Shown: positions 8,109 through 16,315, numbered from the stretch's first letter. The stretch: 42,743 bases of DNA from Candidatus Gastranaerophilales bacterium (GCA_017402995.1 JAFQOV010000008.1:1-42743); one strand, 5' to 3'. Notes: generated by a model not told the origin, from the sequence alone. Translations and numbers: made by a program.

Positions 8109-9116
8109 ATGAAAGTATATTTAGGAATAGATGTAGGTTCCGTTACTACGAAAATCGCTTTGGTCGACGAAAACGGAAAACATGTTGATAGCTTCATGAC
8201 TCGCACAGCAGGGCAACCGGTGATTGCGGTTCAAAAATGTTTGGATAATATTTTATCTCAAAACACAGGTGAAGAATATGAAATTATGTCTGTTGGAACA
8301 ACTGGTTCTGGTAGAAACCTGGCGGGTGCTTTAGTTGGGGCTGATGTAATTAAAAATGAAATCACAGCACACGCAGTTGCTGCAACTTCTGTTATTCCAA
8401 ATGTTCAAACAATTCTTGAAATCGGCGGACAAGATTCAAAAATCATCATTTTAAGAGATGGTATCGTTACCGATTTTGCAATGAATACAGTTTGTGCGGC
8501 GGGTACAGGAAGCTTTTTAGACCACCAAGCGCAAAGATTAAACGTTGATATCAAAGATTTTGGCGATATCGCATTGAAATCTAAATCACCTGCAAGAATT
8601 GCTGGGCGTTGCGGTGTTTTTGCTGAATCTGATTTAATCCATAAACAACAACTAGGCTATGCCGTTGAAGACTTGCTTTATGGTCTTTGCCAAGCTTTAG
8701 TTCGAAACTATATCGCAAACCTTGCACTAGGCAAAGACTTATTGCCTTGCATATCTTTCCAAGGCGGTGTTGCGACAAATAAGGGTATGGTAAAAGCTTT
8801 TGAAGAAGAATTGGGTTGTGAAATTATTGTTCCTGAAAATCATCAAACAATGGGTGCAATCGGCGCGGCGTTATTGGCAATGGAACATCATCAATTTACA
8901 AATCAAAAAACAAAATTCAAAGGTTGGACAATTAAAGACCTTGAGTTTTATAGCGTTACTTGCACTTGCACAGGTTGTTCAAATAATTGCGAAGTAATCA
9001 CAATTTTAGAAGGCAAGGAACAAGAAAACAAAGAAAAAATTGAAAAAATATCCGATATCAAAGGAAACATTATCGCTCGCTGGGGCGGAACATGTGGAAG
9101 ATGGGATATTTCATAG
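8109..9116 (+). CDS. 2-hydroxyacyl-CoA dehydratase activase-like ATPase (BadF/BadG/BcrA/BcrD family)
   Basis: A 335-residue actin-fold ATPase of the family whose members inject an ATP-driven electron into 2-hydroxyacyl-CoA dehydratases or benzoyl-CoA reductases. Visible: phosphate-1 motif DVGSVTTK (8-15), GTTGSGR (63-69), EIGGQDSK (104-111), and the two cysteines that in the family ligate a dimer-bridging 4Fe-4S cluster (C129 in NTVCAAGTG, C168 in AGRCGVFAESD). Beyond the usual core is a Cys-rich tail (C285, C287, C290, C294, then C329 in GGTCGRW), resembling the segment after the ATPase domain in very large fused activase proteins. No dehydratase subunit is adjacent, so the redox partner is unknown. 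Confidence 0.85.
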   Translation: MKVYLGIDVGSVTTKIALVDENGKHVDSFMTRTAGQPVIAVQKCLDNILSQNTGEEYEIMSVGTTGSGRNLAGALVGADVIKNEITAHAVAATSVIPNVQTILEIGGQDSKIIILRDGIVTDFAMNTVCAAGTGSFLDHQAQRLNVDIKDFGDIALKSKSPARIAGRCGVFAESDLIHKQQLGYAVEDLLYGLCQALVRNYIANLALGKDLLPCISFQGGVATNKGMVKAFEEELGCEIIVPENHQTMGAIGAALLAMEHHQFTNQKTKFKGWTIKDLEFYSVTCTCTGCSNNCEVITILEGKEQENKEKIEKISDIKGNIIARWGGTCGRWDIS

Positions 9117-9148
9117 ATTAATATGATTTTTAAATAAAAAATGACGGC

Positions 9149-9154
9149 TATAAT
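9149..9154 (+). promoter_or_regulatory. Leaderless promoter -10 (TATAAT)
   Basis: TATAAT ends exactly 6 nt before the ATG at 9161. No Shine-Dalgarno is present and no convincing -35 is seen. Same geometry as at uvrA. Confidence 0.6.
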
Positions 9155-9160
9155 GATTTT

Positions 9161-9442
9161 ATGAGAGTTATTGCCGTTATTTTTTTATTGTTATTTTCTC
9201 AAATTGGCTTTTGTGCTGAATTTGGGGAATATCAATATGGAAAATATTTAGCAATTCAACAACAATTGCAAAGACAAAGAGCAATCGCAATGCGTCGCGC
9301 GAGAATGCAAAACTATAACCCAACGCGAAATATTCGCTATCCAAGCGCAAATAATCCCTATCCAAATATCCAAAGAACGACATATCGCCGTCAATTAACC
9401 CCTCAGCAAAGATATAGCGCAAGATATTATAGTAATTTATAA
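9161..9442 (+). CDS. Small secreted Arg/Gln/Tyr-rich protein of unknown function
   Basis: The 93-residue product begins with a convincing signal peptide (MRVIAVIFLLLFSQIGFCA, cleavage near residue 19). The mature part is very basic and rich in Arg, Gln, Tyr, Asn and Pro, with an RQRAIAMRRARMQ helix and a YP/NPYP-rich tail, and no Cys after the signal. I recognise no family. It has its own leaderless-type promoter and stops one base before the tRNA gene on the other strand. An exported nucleic-acid- or polyanion-binding peptide is conceivable from charge alone, but that is speculation. It appears genuine because of the signal peptide and promoter geometry. Confidence 0.65.
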   Translation: MRVIAVIFLLLFSQIGFCAEFGEYQYGKYLAIQQQLQRQRAIAMRRARMQNYNPTRNIRYPSANNPYPNIQRTTYRRQLTPQQRYSARYYSNL

Positions 9443-9443
9443 A

Positions 9444-9517
9444 TGCGCTCAATGGGATTCAAACCCACAGTCTTTGGCTTCGGAGACCAATGCTTTATTC
9501 GGTTAAGCTATGAGCGC
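9444..9517 (-). tRNA. tRNA-Arg (anticodon CCG)
   Basis: On the minus strand a complete 74-nt cloverleaf folds: a 7-bp acceptor stem (GCGCTCA/TGAGCGC), D stem GCTT/AAGC, anticodon stem TTGGT/GCCAA with loop CTCCGAA (U33, anticodon CCG, A37), a 5-nt variable loop and a T stem GTGGG/CCCAT with loop TTTGAAT. The discriminator base is A. CCA is not encoded, so it must be added. It reads CGG, a codon that is rare in this AT-rich window. Confidence 0.93.
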
Positions 9518-9608
9518 ATAAAATAATTTTATCAGATTTTAAAATTTTAGCCAAAATAATACCTTGTTTATTATTGGATTTTTTGAAATTTATTATTAAA
9601 AAGATAAT

Positions 9609-10541
9609 ATGAAATCTTATTATGAAATTTTAGAAATTGGCGAATTGGCAACTGAGTCTGAAATCAAAAAGCAATATCGCAAACTAGTCAGAATGTATCA
9701 CCCTGATGTGAATTCATCTTTTGAAGCTGAAGAAAAATTCAAAGAGATTAATCGCGCGGCAGAAATTTTATTGGATTGTGAAAAAAGAAAAAATTACGAT
9801 TCTCTAAGGCGCGCTAATCAAAATATTTACCAACATTTTGAAAAGGCAAAGAAAAATAATTTTTCTAAAAATGAATTTTTCAAAAAAGAAAAAGAAGAAA
9901 AAAAACCATCAAAAAACGGCGAAGATATAACTCTAAACGTTGCAATTGACTTACAAGAAGCACTTTTGGGGACATATCGAAGCGTTAATATTGCTCATTC
10001 TATGGTTTGCCCAAAATGTTTTGGCAGAAAATTTGCAAATGGGGCAAAGTGTTCTTTTTGCAATGGACAAGGGGAAAAAACAGTACACAAAAAAATTACC
10101 GTTAAAATTCCTCCAATGATTAAAAACGGCGCTAAATTAAGAATAAAAGGAGAAGGTAAAAAAGGCGAAAATGGCGGATTAAATGGCAATTTGTACGTCA
10201 TTGTCAATATTGAAAATAAATCTGAGCTAAATATCATTGACAACGTTGTCTATTACGAAGCTAAAATCAGCCCATATTTTGCGGTTTTAGGGGGAAATTT
10301 GACCGTTCCAACTTTATGGGGCGAAGCAATAATCAAAATTCCGCCTTTGACAAAATCAAACCAAAGCTTTAAACTTATTGATGTTGGCGTTTTAGATGAA
10401 AAAACAGGCAAAAAAGGCGACGAGATTGTTAAAATCGTAATTCAAATTCCATCTAAAATGACTGATGAAGAATATCGACTTTATGAACAACTTCAAGAAA
10501 TAAACAACAATAAGAAAAATGCAAAATCAATCAACAGTTAA
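9609..10541 (+). CDS. DnaJ-like co-chaperone with a reduced zinc finger
   Basis: Hsp70 co-chaperone by architecture, 310 residues. The J domain covers about 3-68 with the essential HPD at 31-33 (MYHPDVN). A Lys/Glu-rich linker (about 75-105) replaces the usual Gly/Phe region. The DnaJ C-terminal beta domains (about 106-295) contain an insertion with only two CxxC pairs (C134/C137 and C148/C151) where canonical DnaJ has four. One zinc could be held rather than two. It therefore lies between DnaJ (type I) and CbpA (type II). No dnaK or grpE is adjacent, so it is probably an accessory J protein. The 3' end overlaps queE by 23 bp. Confidence 0.85.
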   Translation: MKSYYEILEIGELATESEIKKQYRKLVRMYHPDVNSSFEAEEKFKEINRAAEILLDCEKRKNYDSLRRANQNIYQHFEKAKKNNFSKNEFFKKEKEEKKPSKNGEDITLNVAIDLQEALLGTYRSVNIAHSMVCPKCFGRKFANGAKCSFCNGQGEKTVHKKITVKIPPMIKNGAKLRIKGEGKKGENGGLNGNLYVIVNIENKSELNIIDNVVYYEAKISPYFAVLGGNLTVPTLWGEAIIKIPPLTKSNQSFKLIDVGVLDEKTGKKGDEIVKIVIQIPSKMTDEEYRLYEQLQEINNNKKNAKSINS

Positions 10542-11184
10542 AATCAAAGAAATTTTCACATCAATTCAAGGTGAAGGCACCTATGTTGGCGAAAAACAGA
10601 CTTTTGTTCGTTTTTGCAAATGCAATTTAGCTTGCAAATATTGTGATACAGATTTTAGCGCTGGGGTTGAATATTCAAGCTTTGATTTAGCACAAAAATT
10701 AAAACAAGAAACAGCTCAAACCATTAGTTTCACAGGCGGTGAGCCATTGTGCGAAAAGGAATTTTTAAAAAAATTCTTATCTCAATACAAAAAAGAATTA
10801 AATAAAAAAATATATCTTGAAACAAACGGAACACTTTTTGAAGAATTAAAGGAAATTATTGAATTTGTTGATGTTGTTTCAATGGATATTAAACTAAAAA
10901 GTGCAACAGGGCAAGAAAACAGATTTTTAGATAACGAAAAGTTTTTAGAAATTGCTTCAAAAAAAGAGGCGCTTTTAAAAATAGTTTTTGATGAAAACAT
11001 TAAAAATGAAGAAATTGATGAAGTTATAAAAATTGCAAAAAAATATAATTCTTTAATTATTTTACAACCGAAAATGCCGATTAATAGCGAAGTTGAGCTT
11101 GATAAAATCTTTGATTTATTTTATCAAAAATATCAAAATATTCGTTTAATTCCGCAAACCCATAAATTTTTAAATTTGGCGTAA
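10519..11184 (+). CDS. queE: 7-carboxy-7-deazaguanine synthase
   Basis: Radical SAM enzyme that converts 6-carboxy-tetrahydropterin to 7-carboxy-7-deazaguanine in queuosine/preQ0 synthesis. At 221 residues it is the compact family form. The N-terminal EIFTSIQGEGTYVG motif (11-24) is diagnostic of QueE. The 4Fe-4S ligands form CX3CX2C (C35, C39, C42, in KCNLACKYCDTDF), with an extra C33. FTGGEPL (about 75-81) is the SAM-binding GGE motif. The start lies inside the DnaJ-like gene, so the two are likely co-transcribed. No other queuosine genes (queC, queD, queF) are in the window. Confidence 0.93.
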   Translation: MQNQSTVKIKEIFTSIQGEGTYVGEKQTFVRFCKCNLACKYCDTDFSAGVEYSSFDLAQKLKQETAQTISFTGGEPLCEKEFLKKFLSQYKKELNKKIYLETNGTLFEELKEIIEFVDVVSMDIKLKSATGQENRFLDNEKFLEIASKKEALLKIVFDENIKNEEIDEVIKIAKKYNSLIILQPKMPINSEVELDKIFDLFYQKYQNIRLIPQTHKFLNLA

Positions 11185-11233
11185 TAAAACTTAAAAAAAT
11201 CGCGCAAAAAACTTAAAAAAAATTTGTATGTGT

Positions 11234-11239
11234 CATAAT
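11234..11239 (+). promoter_or_regulatory. -10 box (CATAAT) of the decarboxylase gene
   Basis: CATAAT ends 7 nt before the ATG at 11247. The in-frame ATG at 11238 overlaps this box and would lie upstream of the transcript, so the box supports the downstream start. No Shine-Dalgarno sequence is seen. No good -35 is present. Confidence 0.45.
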
Positions 11240-11246
11240 GTTTTCT

Positions 11247-12701
11247 ATGACAAACACTATTGAAAACAAAATTTCTTTTGCAAATATAAAAGATAATATA
11301 TATGAAAAAATTACAAAAGGCGCAAATACCCCATTATTAGACGCCATGTTGCAATATAAAAACTCGCCAATGACTGGTTTTCATATCCCAGGGCACAATC
11401 GCGGTATAGGTGTGCATGAAAAATTTAGAGAGCTTGTCGGTTCAAATGTTTTATCAATCGATACGACAGATGAATTTGATAATTTAGGCACTTTGCACCC
11501 TTCAACTGGCGCAATTCACCAAGCGCAAGAGCTGGCCGCAAGTGTTTATGGCGCAAAAAGAACCTTCTTTTTAACCGCAGGGTCAACAATTGCAAATTTG
11601 GCTTTAGCTTTTGCTATCACAAGCCCATCTGATGAGGTTTTGATTGGAAGAAATTGCCATAGAAGCGTTTTGACCGGTTTGATTATTTCTGGCGCTAAAG
11701 TAAATTGGGTAATTCCAAAGAAATTGAACGATTGGTCAATTTTTGGAAACATTGAAGCAGAAGATATTGAAGAAAAATTAAAGAAAAATAGAAATATCAA
11801 ACTTGTTTGGATTACTAATCCAACCTATGAGGGTGTTGTATCTGATATTAAAAAAATATCTGAAGTTTGCAAACGCTATAAAGTCGCATTAATTGTTGAT
11901 GAGGCACATGGTTCTTTGTGGAATTTTAGCTCTAAATTGCCTCAATCAGCGCTTCAATTAGGGGCAGATGCGGTTGTGCATTCATTACATAAAACAGGCG
12001 GTGCAATGACACAAGCTTCAATGTTGCACATTTCAAAATCATCAAAATTTGATATTGAAAAAATCACCCACGCGCTAAAACTTTTGCATACAACAAGTCC
12101 AAGCTTATTATTGCTTGCAAGTTTAGACGCTGCGAGGGCAAACCTTTCATCAGTATCTGGGCAAAAGATGTTAAATTCTGCCATTGAAAACGCGCTTTAT
12201 TTTAGAGCGGAAGCGAAAAAAATCGAAAATCTTGCGGTTTTAGAGCAAAATGTCGATTTCGATATTACAAAAATATTTATCAAAATGAAGGGTTTAACAG
12301 GGCTTCAACTCGAATATGTTTTAGAACATGACTATAAAATTGAAGTCGAATCGGCTTCTGACGCTGGTCTTTTGATATTGTCTAATATTGGAAATTCAAG
12401 AGAAGAATTTGAATATTTAATCAAAGCGTTAAAAGAAATCTCAAGCAAAAAATATGATTTTGAAAAGAAAAACATTAAAATTATGCCTTTGATTGACCCT
12501 GAAATTGTAATGAATTTAAGAGAGGCATATTTTGCACCAAAAGAATCGATAGATAAATTTGAAGCAATTGGCAGAATTTCATCTGAAGTTGTGGCGCTTT
12601 GTCCTCCTGGGATTTCAATTTTACTTCCTGGGGAAATAATTAAAAAAGAACACTTGCCATATTTATTTAGTTATGAAAAATTGGAAGTTATTAAAGAATA
12701 A
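11247..12701 (+). CDS. Orn/Lys/Arg decarboxylase family PLP enzyme
   Basis: A fold-type I PLP decarboxylase of the short form (484 residues) that lacks the N-terminal wing domain of the inducible enterobacterial enzymes, like the biosynthetic Bacillus-type SpeA. Motifs: GFHIPGHNRG near 45 for substrate/PLP binding, LTAGSTIANL near 110, the DEAHG cofactor aspartate/histidine block at 218-222, and the PLP Lys249 in SLHKTGGAMTQ. The C-terminal domain with LCPPGI and LLPGE is typical. It likely makes cadaverine, agmatine or putrescine; the substrate cannot be settled from sequence. An alternative ATG at 11238 lies inside the predicted -10, hence the later start. Confidence 0.88.
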   Translation: MTNTIENKISFANIKDNIYEKITKGANTPLLDAMLQYKNSPMTGFHIPGHNRGIGVHEKFRELVGSNVLSIDTTDEFDNLGTLHPSTGAIHQAQELAASVYGAKRTFFLTAGSTIANLALAFAITSPSDEVLIGRNCHRSVLTGLIISGAKVNWVIPKKLNDWSIFGNIEAEDIEEKLKKNRNIKLVWITNPTYEGVVSDIKKISEVCKRYKVALIVDEAHGSLWNFSSKLPQSALQLGADAVVHSLHKTGGAMTQASMLHISKSSKFDIEKITHALKLLHTTSPSLLLLASLDAARANLSSVSGQKMLNSAIENALYFRAEAKKIENLAVLEQNVDFDITKIFIKMKGLTGLQLEYVLEHDYKIEVESASDAGLLILSNIGNSREEFEYLIKALKEISSKKYDFEKKNIKIMPLIDPEIVMNLREAYFAPKESIDKFEAIGRISSEVVALCPPGISILLPGEIIKKEHLPYLFSYEKLEVIKE

Positions 12702-12747
12702 GTTGCTTTAACTCCTCTAACTTTCGTATTTTAGCAATCTGCTCTTG

Positions 12748-12764
12748 ATATATATATATATATA
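12748..12764. repeat. (AT)n dinucleotide tract
   Basis: A 17-base pure alternating AT run lies between the decarboxylase stop and the prepilin gene. Such tracts melt easily and can vary in length by slippage. It may overlap the promoter of the prepilin gene; I see no clean -35/-10 pair around it. Confidence 0.6.
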
Positions 12765-12803
12765 GTAGCCTTTTACATGGAACTATCCAAAAAAGGAAAA
12801 ACC

Positions 12804-13610
12804 ATGAAAAAGTCGAAAAACCGCGCGTTTACGCTTGCGGAAGTAATGATTGTTTTAACAGTTATCGGTATTTTATCTGCAATTTTGTTGCCCACAGCAT
12901 GGCATTCGACACCTGATAAAAATCTTTTGAAGTTTAAAAGGGGCTATAATAACCTTGCTATGGTAATTCGCGAGATTTCATCTAATGGTGAATATTATCT
13001 TCCTGGGGACATGACTAAAAAACCCGATGGGACAGGGTTTTCAAAAAAAAATGAAGATGATATGTCCTGGGCATGTAACGCTATGGCATCTGTTTTGAGC
13101 TATAAGAAACATGATTGTTTCTATAAAGACCATGGGGCTTTTCAAATTAAAACAGATTTAGAAGGTTATGACGGATATATGTCTGTTGGCAATACTGCCA
13201 GAGAGAGCTATGGTGTTGAAATAATGAAACAATTTTTAGATGCTTCTTGTGTTGATATGTATAGCGAGGGCAATCCTGCTGGTTATCATATTGAAGAAAA
13301 TATTGTTTATGTTTTAGGTACAGATGGTATTTATTACGTTGATTTAGCGATTTCAACATATTTTGATGAATATGATTACAAACCATTTTGCATAGATATA
13401 GATGGCGAGGGCGGAGTTAAACCTTTTGGTTTTGGTGTTCGTGCAGATGGGAAAATTATGACAGGTGCAAGGGCGGATAGATGGCTTGAAAGAGAATTAA
13501 ACCAAGAAAAATACGCTTGTTGTCCAAAGGCACACAAACAAGCATATAGATGGAGCTCTGGTGCAACAAGAAATATTTGCGATAAAGATGAAGAAGTTTG
13601 TGCTGAATAG
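12804..13610 (+). CDS. Type IV prepilin-like protein
   Basis: The 268-residue product has a prepilin leader: MKKSKNRA, then FTLAEVMIVLTVIGILSAIL, with cleavage expected between A8 and F9 and Glu at +5 of the mature protein. A prepilin peptidase would process and N-methylate it; the hydrophobic helix then packs into a pilus or pseudopilus. The remaining about 235 residues are a Gly/Asp/Tyr-rich globular domain with about eight Cys (e.g. CCPKAH, CDKDEEVCAE at the end), suggesting disulfides. I do not recognise that domain. I start at 12804, where AAGGA precedes the ATG, rather than at 12777, because the basic leader then has normal length. No pilus assembly genes are nearby. Confidence 0.85.
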   Translation: MKKSKNRAFTLAEVMIVLTVIGILSAILLPTAWHSTPDKNLLKFKRGYNNLAMVIREISSNGEYYLPGDMTKKPDGTGFSKKNEDDMSWACNAMASVLSYKKHDCFYKDHGAFQIKTDLEGYDGYMSVGNTARESYGVEIMKQFLDASCVDMYSEGNPAGYHIEENIVYVLGTDGIYYVDLAISTYFDEYDYKPFCIDIDGEGGVKPFGFGVRADGKIMTGARADRWLERELNQEKYACCPKAHKQAYRWSSGATRNICDKDEEVCAE

Positions 13611-13618
13611 AGGAATAT

Positions 13619-13767
13619 ATGACTAAAAAAGAAAAAATATTAGCAATTGTTTTAACGTTATCTATGTTTTCTTTGCTTTTTTCTTCGGTTTATACAATTT
13701 AAAAAACAAACCAGAAAATGAAGTTATGAGATACGAAAAATGGGTTTTTCAAATATTTGGAAAATAA
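13619..13767 (+). pseudogene. Small single-pass membrane protein, apparently frameshifted
   Basis: An ORF with a good AGAGGA site starts 8 bp after the prepilin stop and encodes 27 residues (MTKKEKILAIVLTLSMFSLL...), a basic start plus a hydrophobic helix, before a stop at 13700-13702. The next frame continues without a stop as GLYNLKNKPENEV, then MRYEKWVFQIFGK, and ends at 13767. Adding one T to the six-T run at 13677-13682 joins both parts into one 49-residue protein with one membrane span and a charged tail. Either a real indel, an assembly homopolymer error, or programmed slippage explains it. No family recognised. Confidence 0.45.
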
Positions 13768-13811
13768 TTTCACATAAAGCACCATTTATTTTTCATATGT
13801 TTTAAATAAAT

Positions 13812-14822
13812 ATGAAAATAAATAGTATCTCAAAAATTAATTTCAAAGGCTATGATGCCGCTCCATTAAAAGCTTTGCATATCTCATCTCAGTGGGATAA
13901 AATCAAAGACGAGTTTAAAACCATTTGCGCTCAAGAGCAAATTGAATTAAAAGAGTCAAAGTTTAATGGTTCATATAACCAAGATTTGATGTTGGTTTTG
14001 GAAAAAGACAAAAAACCATATGCCCTTGTTTCAGAAAATGTTGAGTTTTTTGAGCCATTTTTGCCAGAAATTGAAAAAGAATATAATATGCCTGTTGAAT
14101 TGACTCCATTATTCGATAAATCAGGTGGGTTTATTTCTGGCGGAAATTTTTATCTTGGTAAAAAAGCTGATGGCGAAAAGTTCATGTTAGTTGGTTCATC
14201 AGAGCAAATGATGACAAATAAAAATGCTATTTCAAAACGTTTTGATGTTAAAGAAGAAAATATTTATTTCATTCAACAGCAAGATTACCACTTGGATATG
14301 GCAATCAGACCGATTGGCTATCCTTATGTTTTAATAAATAATCCCGAGATGGTTTTAAAAAACGAAAACAAAGCAAGGGGCATTAAAACAAAATCTAAAC
14401 CAACGCTAGATAAGCAAAGTCATAAAATGTTGACGTATAAAACAGCACTTGAACAATTAAAGCAAAATGGTTTTGTGCCAATTCCAATTGGTGCTGTATA
14501 TGATGCTAATAATGCGACAGCAAATTTTATGAACGCAATTGTAAACAAGCACGAAGATGGCTCGATTTCTTATATCACCAATTCTTCAAAGTGTGATGAT
14601 GTAAGGGTTTCAAAATATCAAAAGATTTTTGAAAAAGATTTAAGAAAAAAATTAGACGAATTAAGAAAAACAGATTCAAATATCCCTGTTTTAAAAGAGG
14701 TATATTTTATCTCTGGCGAAAATTATGGCGATAGCAACGAAGTTATGGATAATTTAGTTGAAGGCGCGGGCGGAGTTCATTGCATGAGCTCAGAAGAGCC
14801 TAAGTTTGATATTTGGGTATAA
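13812..14822 (+). CDS. Guanidino-modifying-enzyme-like protein (agmatine/arginine deiminase fold)
   Basis: The 336-residue protein shows the scattered active-site blocks of the agmatine deiminase/peptidylarginine deiminase superfamily: SGGFISGGNFYLG at 104-116 (substrate-binding GGN block), YHLDM at 159-163 (catalytic His160 with Asp162), and AGGVHCMSSEEP at 319-330, whose Cys324 matches the nucleophile in the GGGxHCxTxQ motif of agmatine deiminases. Substrates of this superfamily are guanidines such as agmatine or arginine. Overall similarity to known members looks low, so specificity is open. The N-terminus has an INFKG peptide (9-13). No signal peptide. The plus-strand terminator at 14832 closes the gene. 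Confidence 0.62.
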   Translation: MKINSISKINFKGYDAAPLKALHISSQWDKIKDEFKTICAQEQIELKESKFNGSYNQDLMLVLEKDKKPYALVSENVEFFEPFLPEIEKEYNMPVELTPLFDKSGGFISGGNFYLGKKADGEKFMLVGSSEQMMTNKNAISKRFDVKEENIYFIQQQDYHLDMAIRPIGYPYVLINNPEMVLKNENKARGIKTKSKPTLDKQSHKMLTYKTALEQLKQNGFVPIPIGAVYDANNATANFMNAIVNKHEDGSISYITNSSKCDDVRVSKYQKIFEKDLRKKLDELRKTDSNIPVLKEVYFISGENYGDSNEVMDNLVEGAGGVHCMSSEEPKFDIWV

Positions 14823-14831
14823 AAAAAGAAT

Positions 14832-14860
14832 AAAAGCGCCCAAATCCTTTGAGCGCTTTT
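14832..14860. terminator. Intrinsic terminator between convergent genes
   Basis: Arms AAAAGCGC (14832-14839) and GCGCTTTT (14853-14860) pair, with an additional CAAA/TTTG pairing inside. Flanking A and T runs let it work in both directions, for the deiminase-like gene (plus) and flgE (minus). Confidence 0.85.
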
Positions 14861-14884
14861 TTAGACAATAAAGAGAAACTTAAA

Positions 14885-16282
14885 TTATTGACCCAAGTAT
14901 ACTAATGTTTCAAGCATGCTGTTTGCACTTGAGAATACTTGAGAGTTTGCTTGGACAAGACGTTGAGCTAAAATCATGTTAGAGAATTGTTGAGCTAAGT
15001 CAACGTTTGATGATTCCAATGCTCCTGTTGCAACTTCGCCAACGCCATTAACGTTTGCAGCTGAATATAATACGTCACCGCAGTTTACGCCGATATTATA
15101 CATATTGCCACCAACTGCAACTAAACCTGCGTTATTTGCAACTTTTGCCATTTGACATTGCATGTTTGCTTTAACCAAAATGTTTGGGTCAACTTGCAAT
15201 GCACCATTTTTTGAGTTTTGTGTATCTGCGTTGATGATTACACCATTTGCGTTTTGATATGTGAAAAATTTTGAACCATCTTCAGCAGAAGAAACTGTTA
15301 AAGTTGAACCATCTGAATATGTAACAGTCATTAAGCCATCTTTACCGATTGAAAAACTGTCATAAATTTTTGTTGAATCAGATGTGACGTCATCAACTTG
15401 TCCAATTTCGGCAGAAGTATTGATTTCTTTTGTCACATATGCGCCTAAATCATTGTTAAATGGCATTGAAGCAAGGTTTGTTGCTGAAACAAAATTTGAT
15501 GTTCCAGATTCAAACTCTAAACTTTTTGAAGCTGCTGTTGGTTTAAATGAAATTGCACCGTCAATGATTTCTGCTTTGAAATATGTTGCAACGTCTGGTG
15601 CAGCGTTGATGTCTGCGATTATGCCTTCAACTGTTTTTTTAGTAACATCACCTAAATCAATTTCTAATGTTTTAATGTCGCTGCCGTCTGCTGGGTCGAT
15701 ATGAACTTTGAAAGTTCCGCCTGTTAATTGGCAACCGTTTAAGTCAGTAATTTTTGTTTTGTCAAAATTACCACCATTTGCAACCGTTTTAGTTGGATAT
15801 TGAGTAACTTTGATTTGAGTTGGAACTCTCAAAGGAATGTCTGAACGGATATTTGAAACATTTACGTCCATACCCAAAACTTTACAGCCGTTTGCTGTAC
15901 AGATATAGCCTTTTTCGTCAAGTGTGAAGTTGCCATCTCTTGTTAACATTACTGCGCCATCTGAGTTGATAACTGTGAACCAGCCATCACCTTGAATAGC
16001 CATGTCTTCTGTACGGCCTGTTGTGTTGATACTTGAAGCACTGAAATCTTTTGTAATTGCGCTACATTTTACACCAACACCGATTTGGTATGGGTTTGTA
16101 CCACCTGAGTTTACTGTTGAGTTTGTACCTGTTGTGCTTGTTTTGTACCATACGTCTTGAAAATCAACCCTTGATGTTTTATATGCGGTTGTGTTCATGT
16201 TAGCAACGTTATCTGATACGACTGTAAGTTGCTCTGTTCCTGCATTTAACCCCGTCATTGCGGTAAATAATGCCTGTGTCAT
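14885..16282 (-). CDS. flgE: Flagellar hook protein FlgE
   Basis: Structural subunit of the flagellar hook, exported by the flagellar type III apparatus. At 465 residues it fits FlgE and is much longer than the about 260-residue rod proteins FlgF/FlgG. The N-terminal rod-hook domain begins MTQALFTAMTGLNAGTEQL and has the VVSDNVANMNTTAYK signature near 22-36. The middle (about 90-380) contains the FlgE-type variable domains. The C-terminus shows LESSNVDLAQQFSNMI and LVQANSQVFSSANSMLETLV, the coiled segment needed for hook assembly. It follows flgD by 33 bp and is the last gene of the fliJ-fliK-flgD-flgE unit. AAAGGA precedes the ATG by about 10 nt. Confidence 0.94.
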   Translation of the reverse strand: MTQALFTAMTGLNAGTEQLTVVSDNVANMNTTAYKTSRVDFQDVWYKTSTTGTNSTVNSGGTNPYQIGVGVKCSAITKDFSASSINTTGRTEDMAIQGDGWFTVINSDGAVMLTRDGNFTLDEKGYICTANGCKVLGMDVNVSNIRSDIPLRVPTQIKVTQYPTKTVANGGNFDKTKITDLNGCQLTGGTFKVHIDPADGSDIKTLEIDLGDVTKKTVEGIIADINAAPDVATYFKAEIIDGAISFKPTAASKSLEFESGTSNFVSATNLASMPFNNDLGAYVTKEINTSAEIGQVDDVTSDSTKIYDSFSIGKDGLMTVTYSDGSTLTVSSAEDGSKFFTYQNANGVIINADTQNSKNGALQVDPNILVKANMQCQMAKVANNAGLVAVGGNMYNIGVNCGDVLYSAANVNGVGEVATGALESSNVDLAQQFSNMILAQRLVQANSQVFSSANSMLETLVYLGQ

Positions 16283-16315
16283 TTTTTGTGTGTCCTTTCC
16301 TTTATTGTCATTAAA

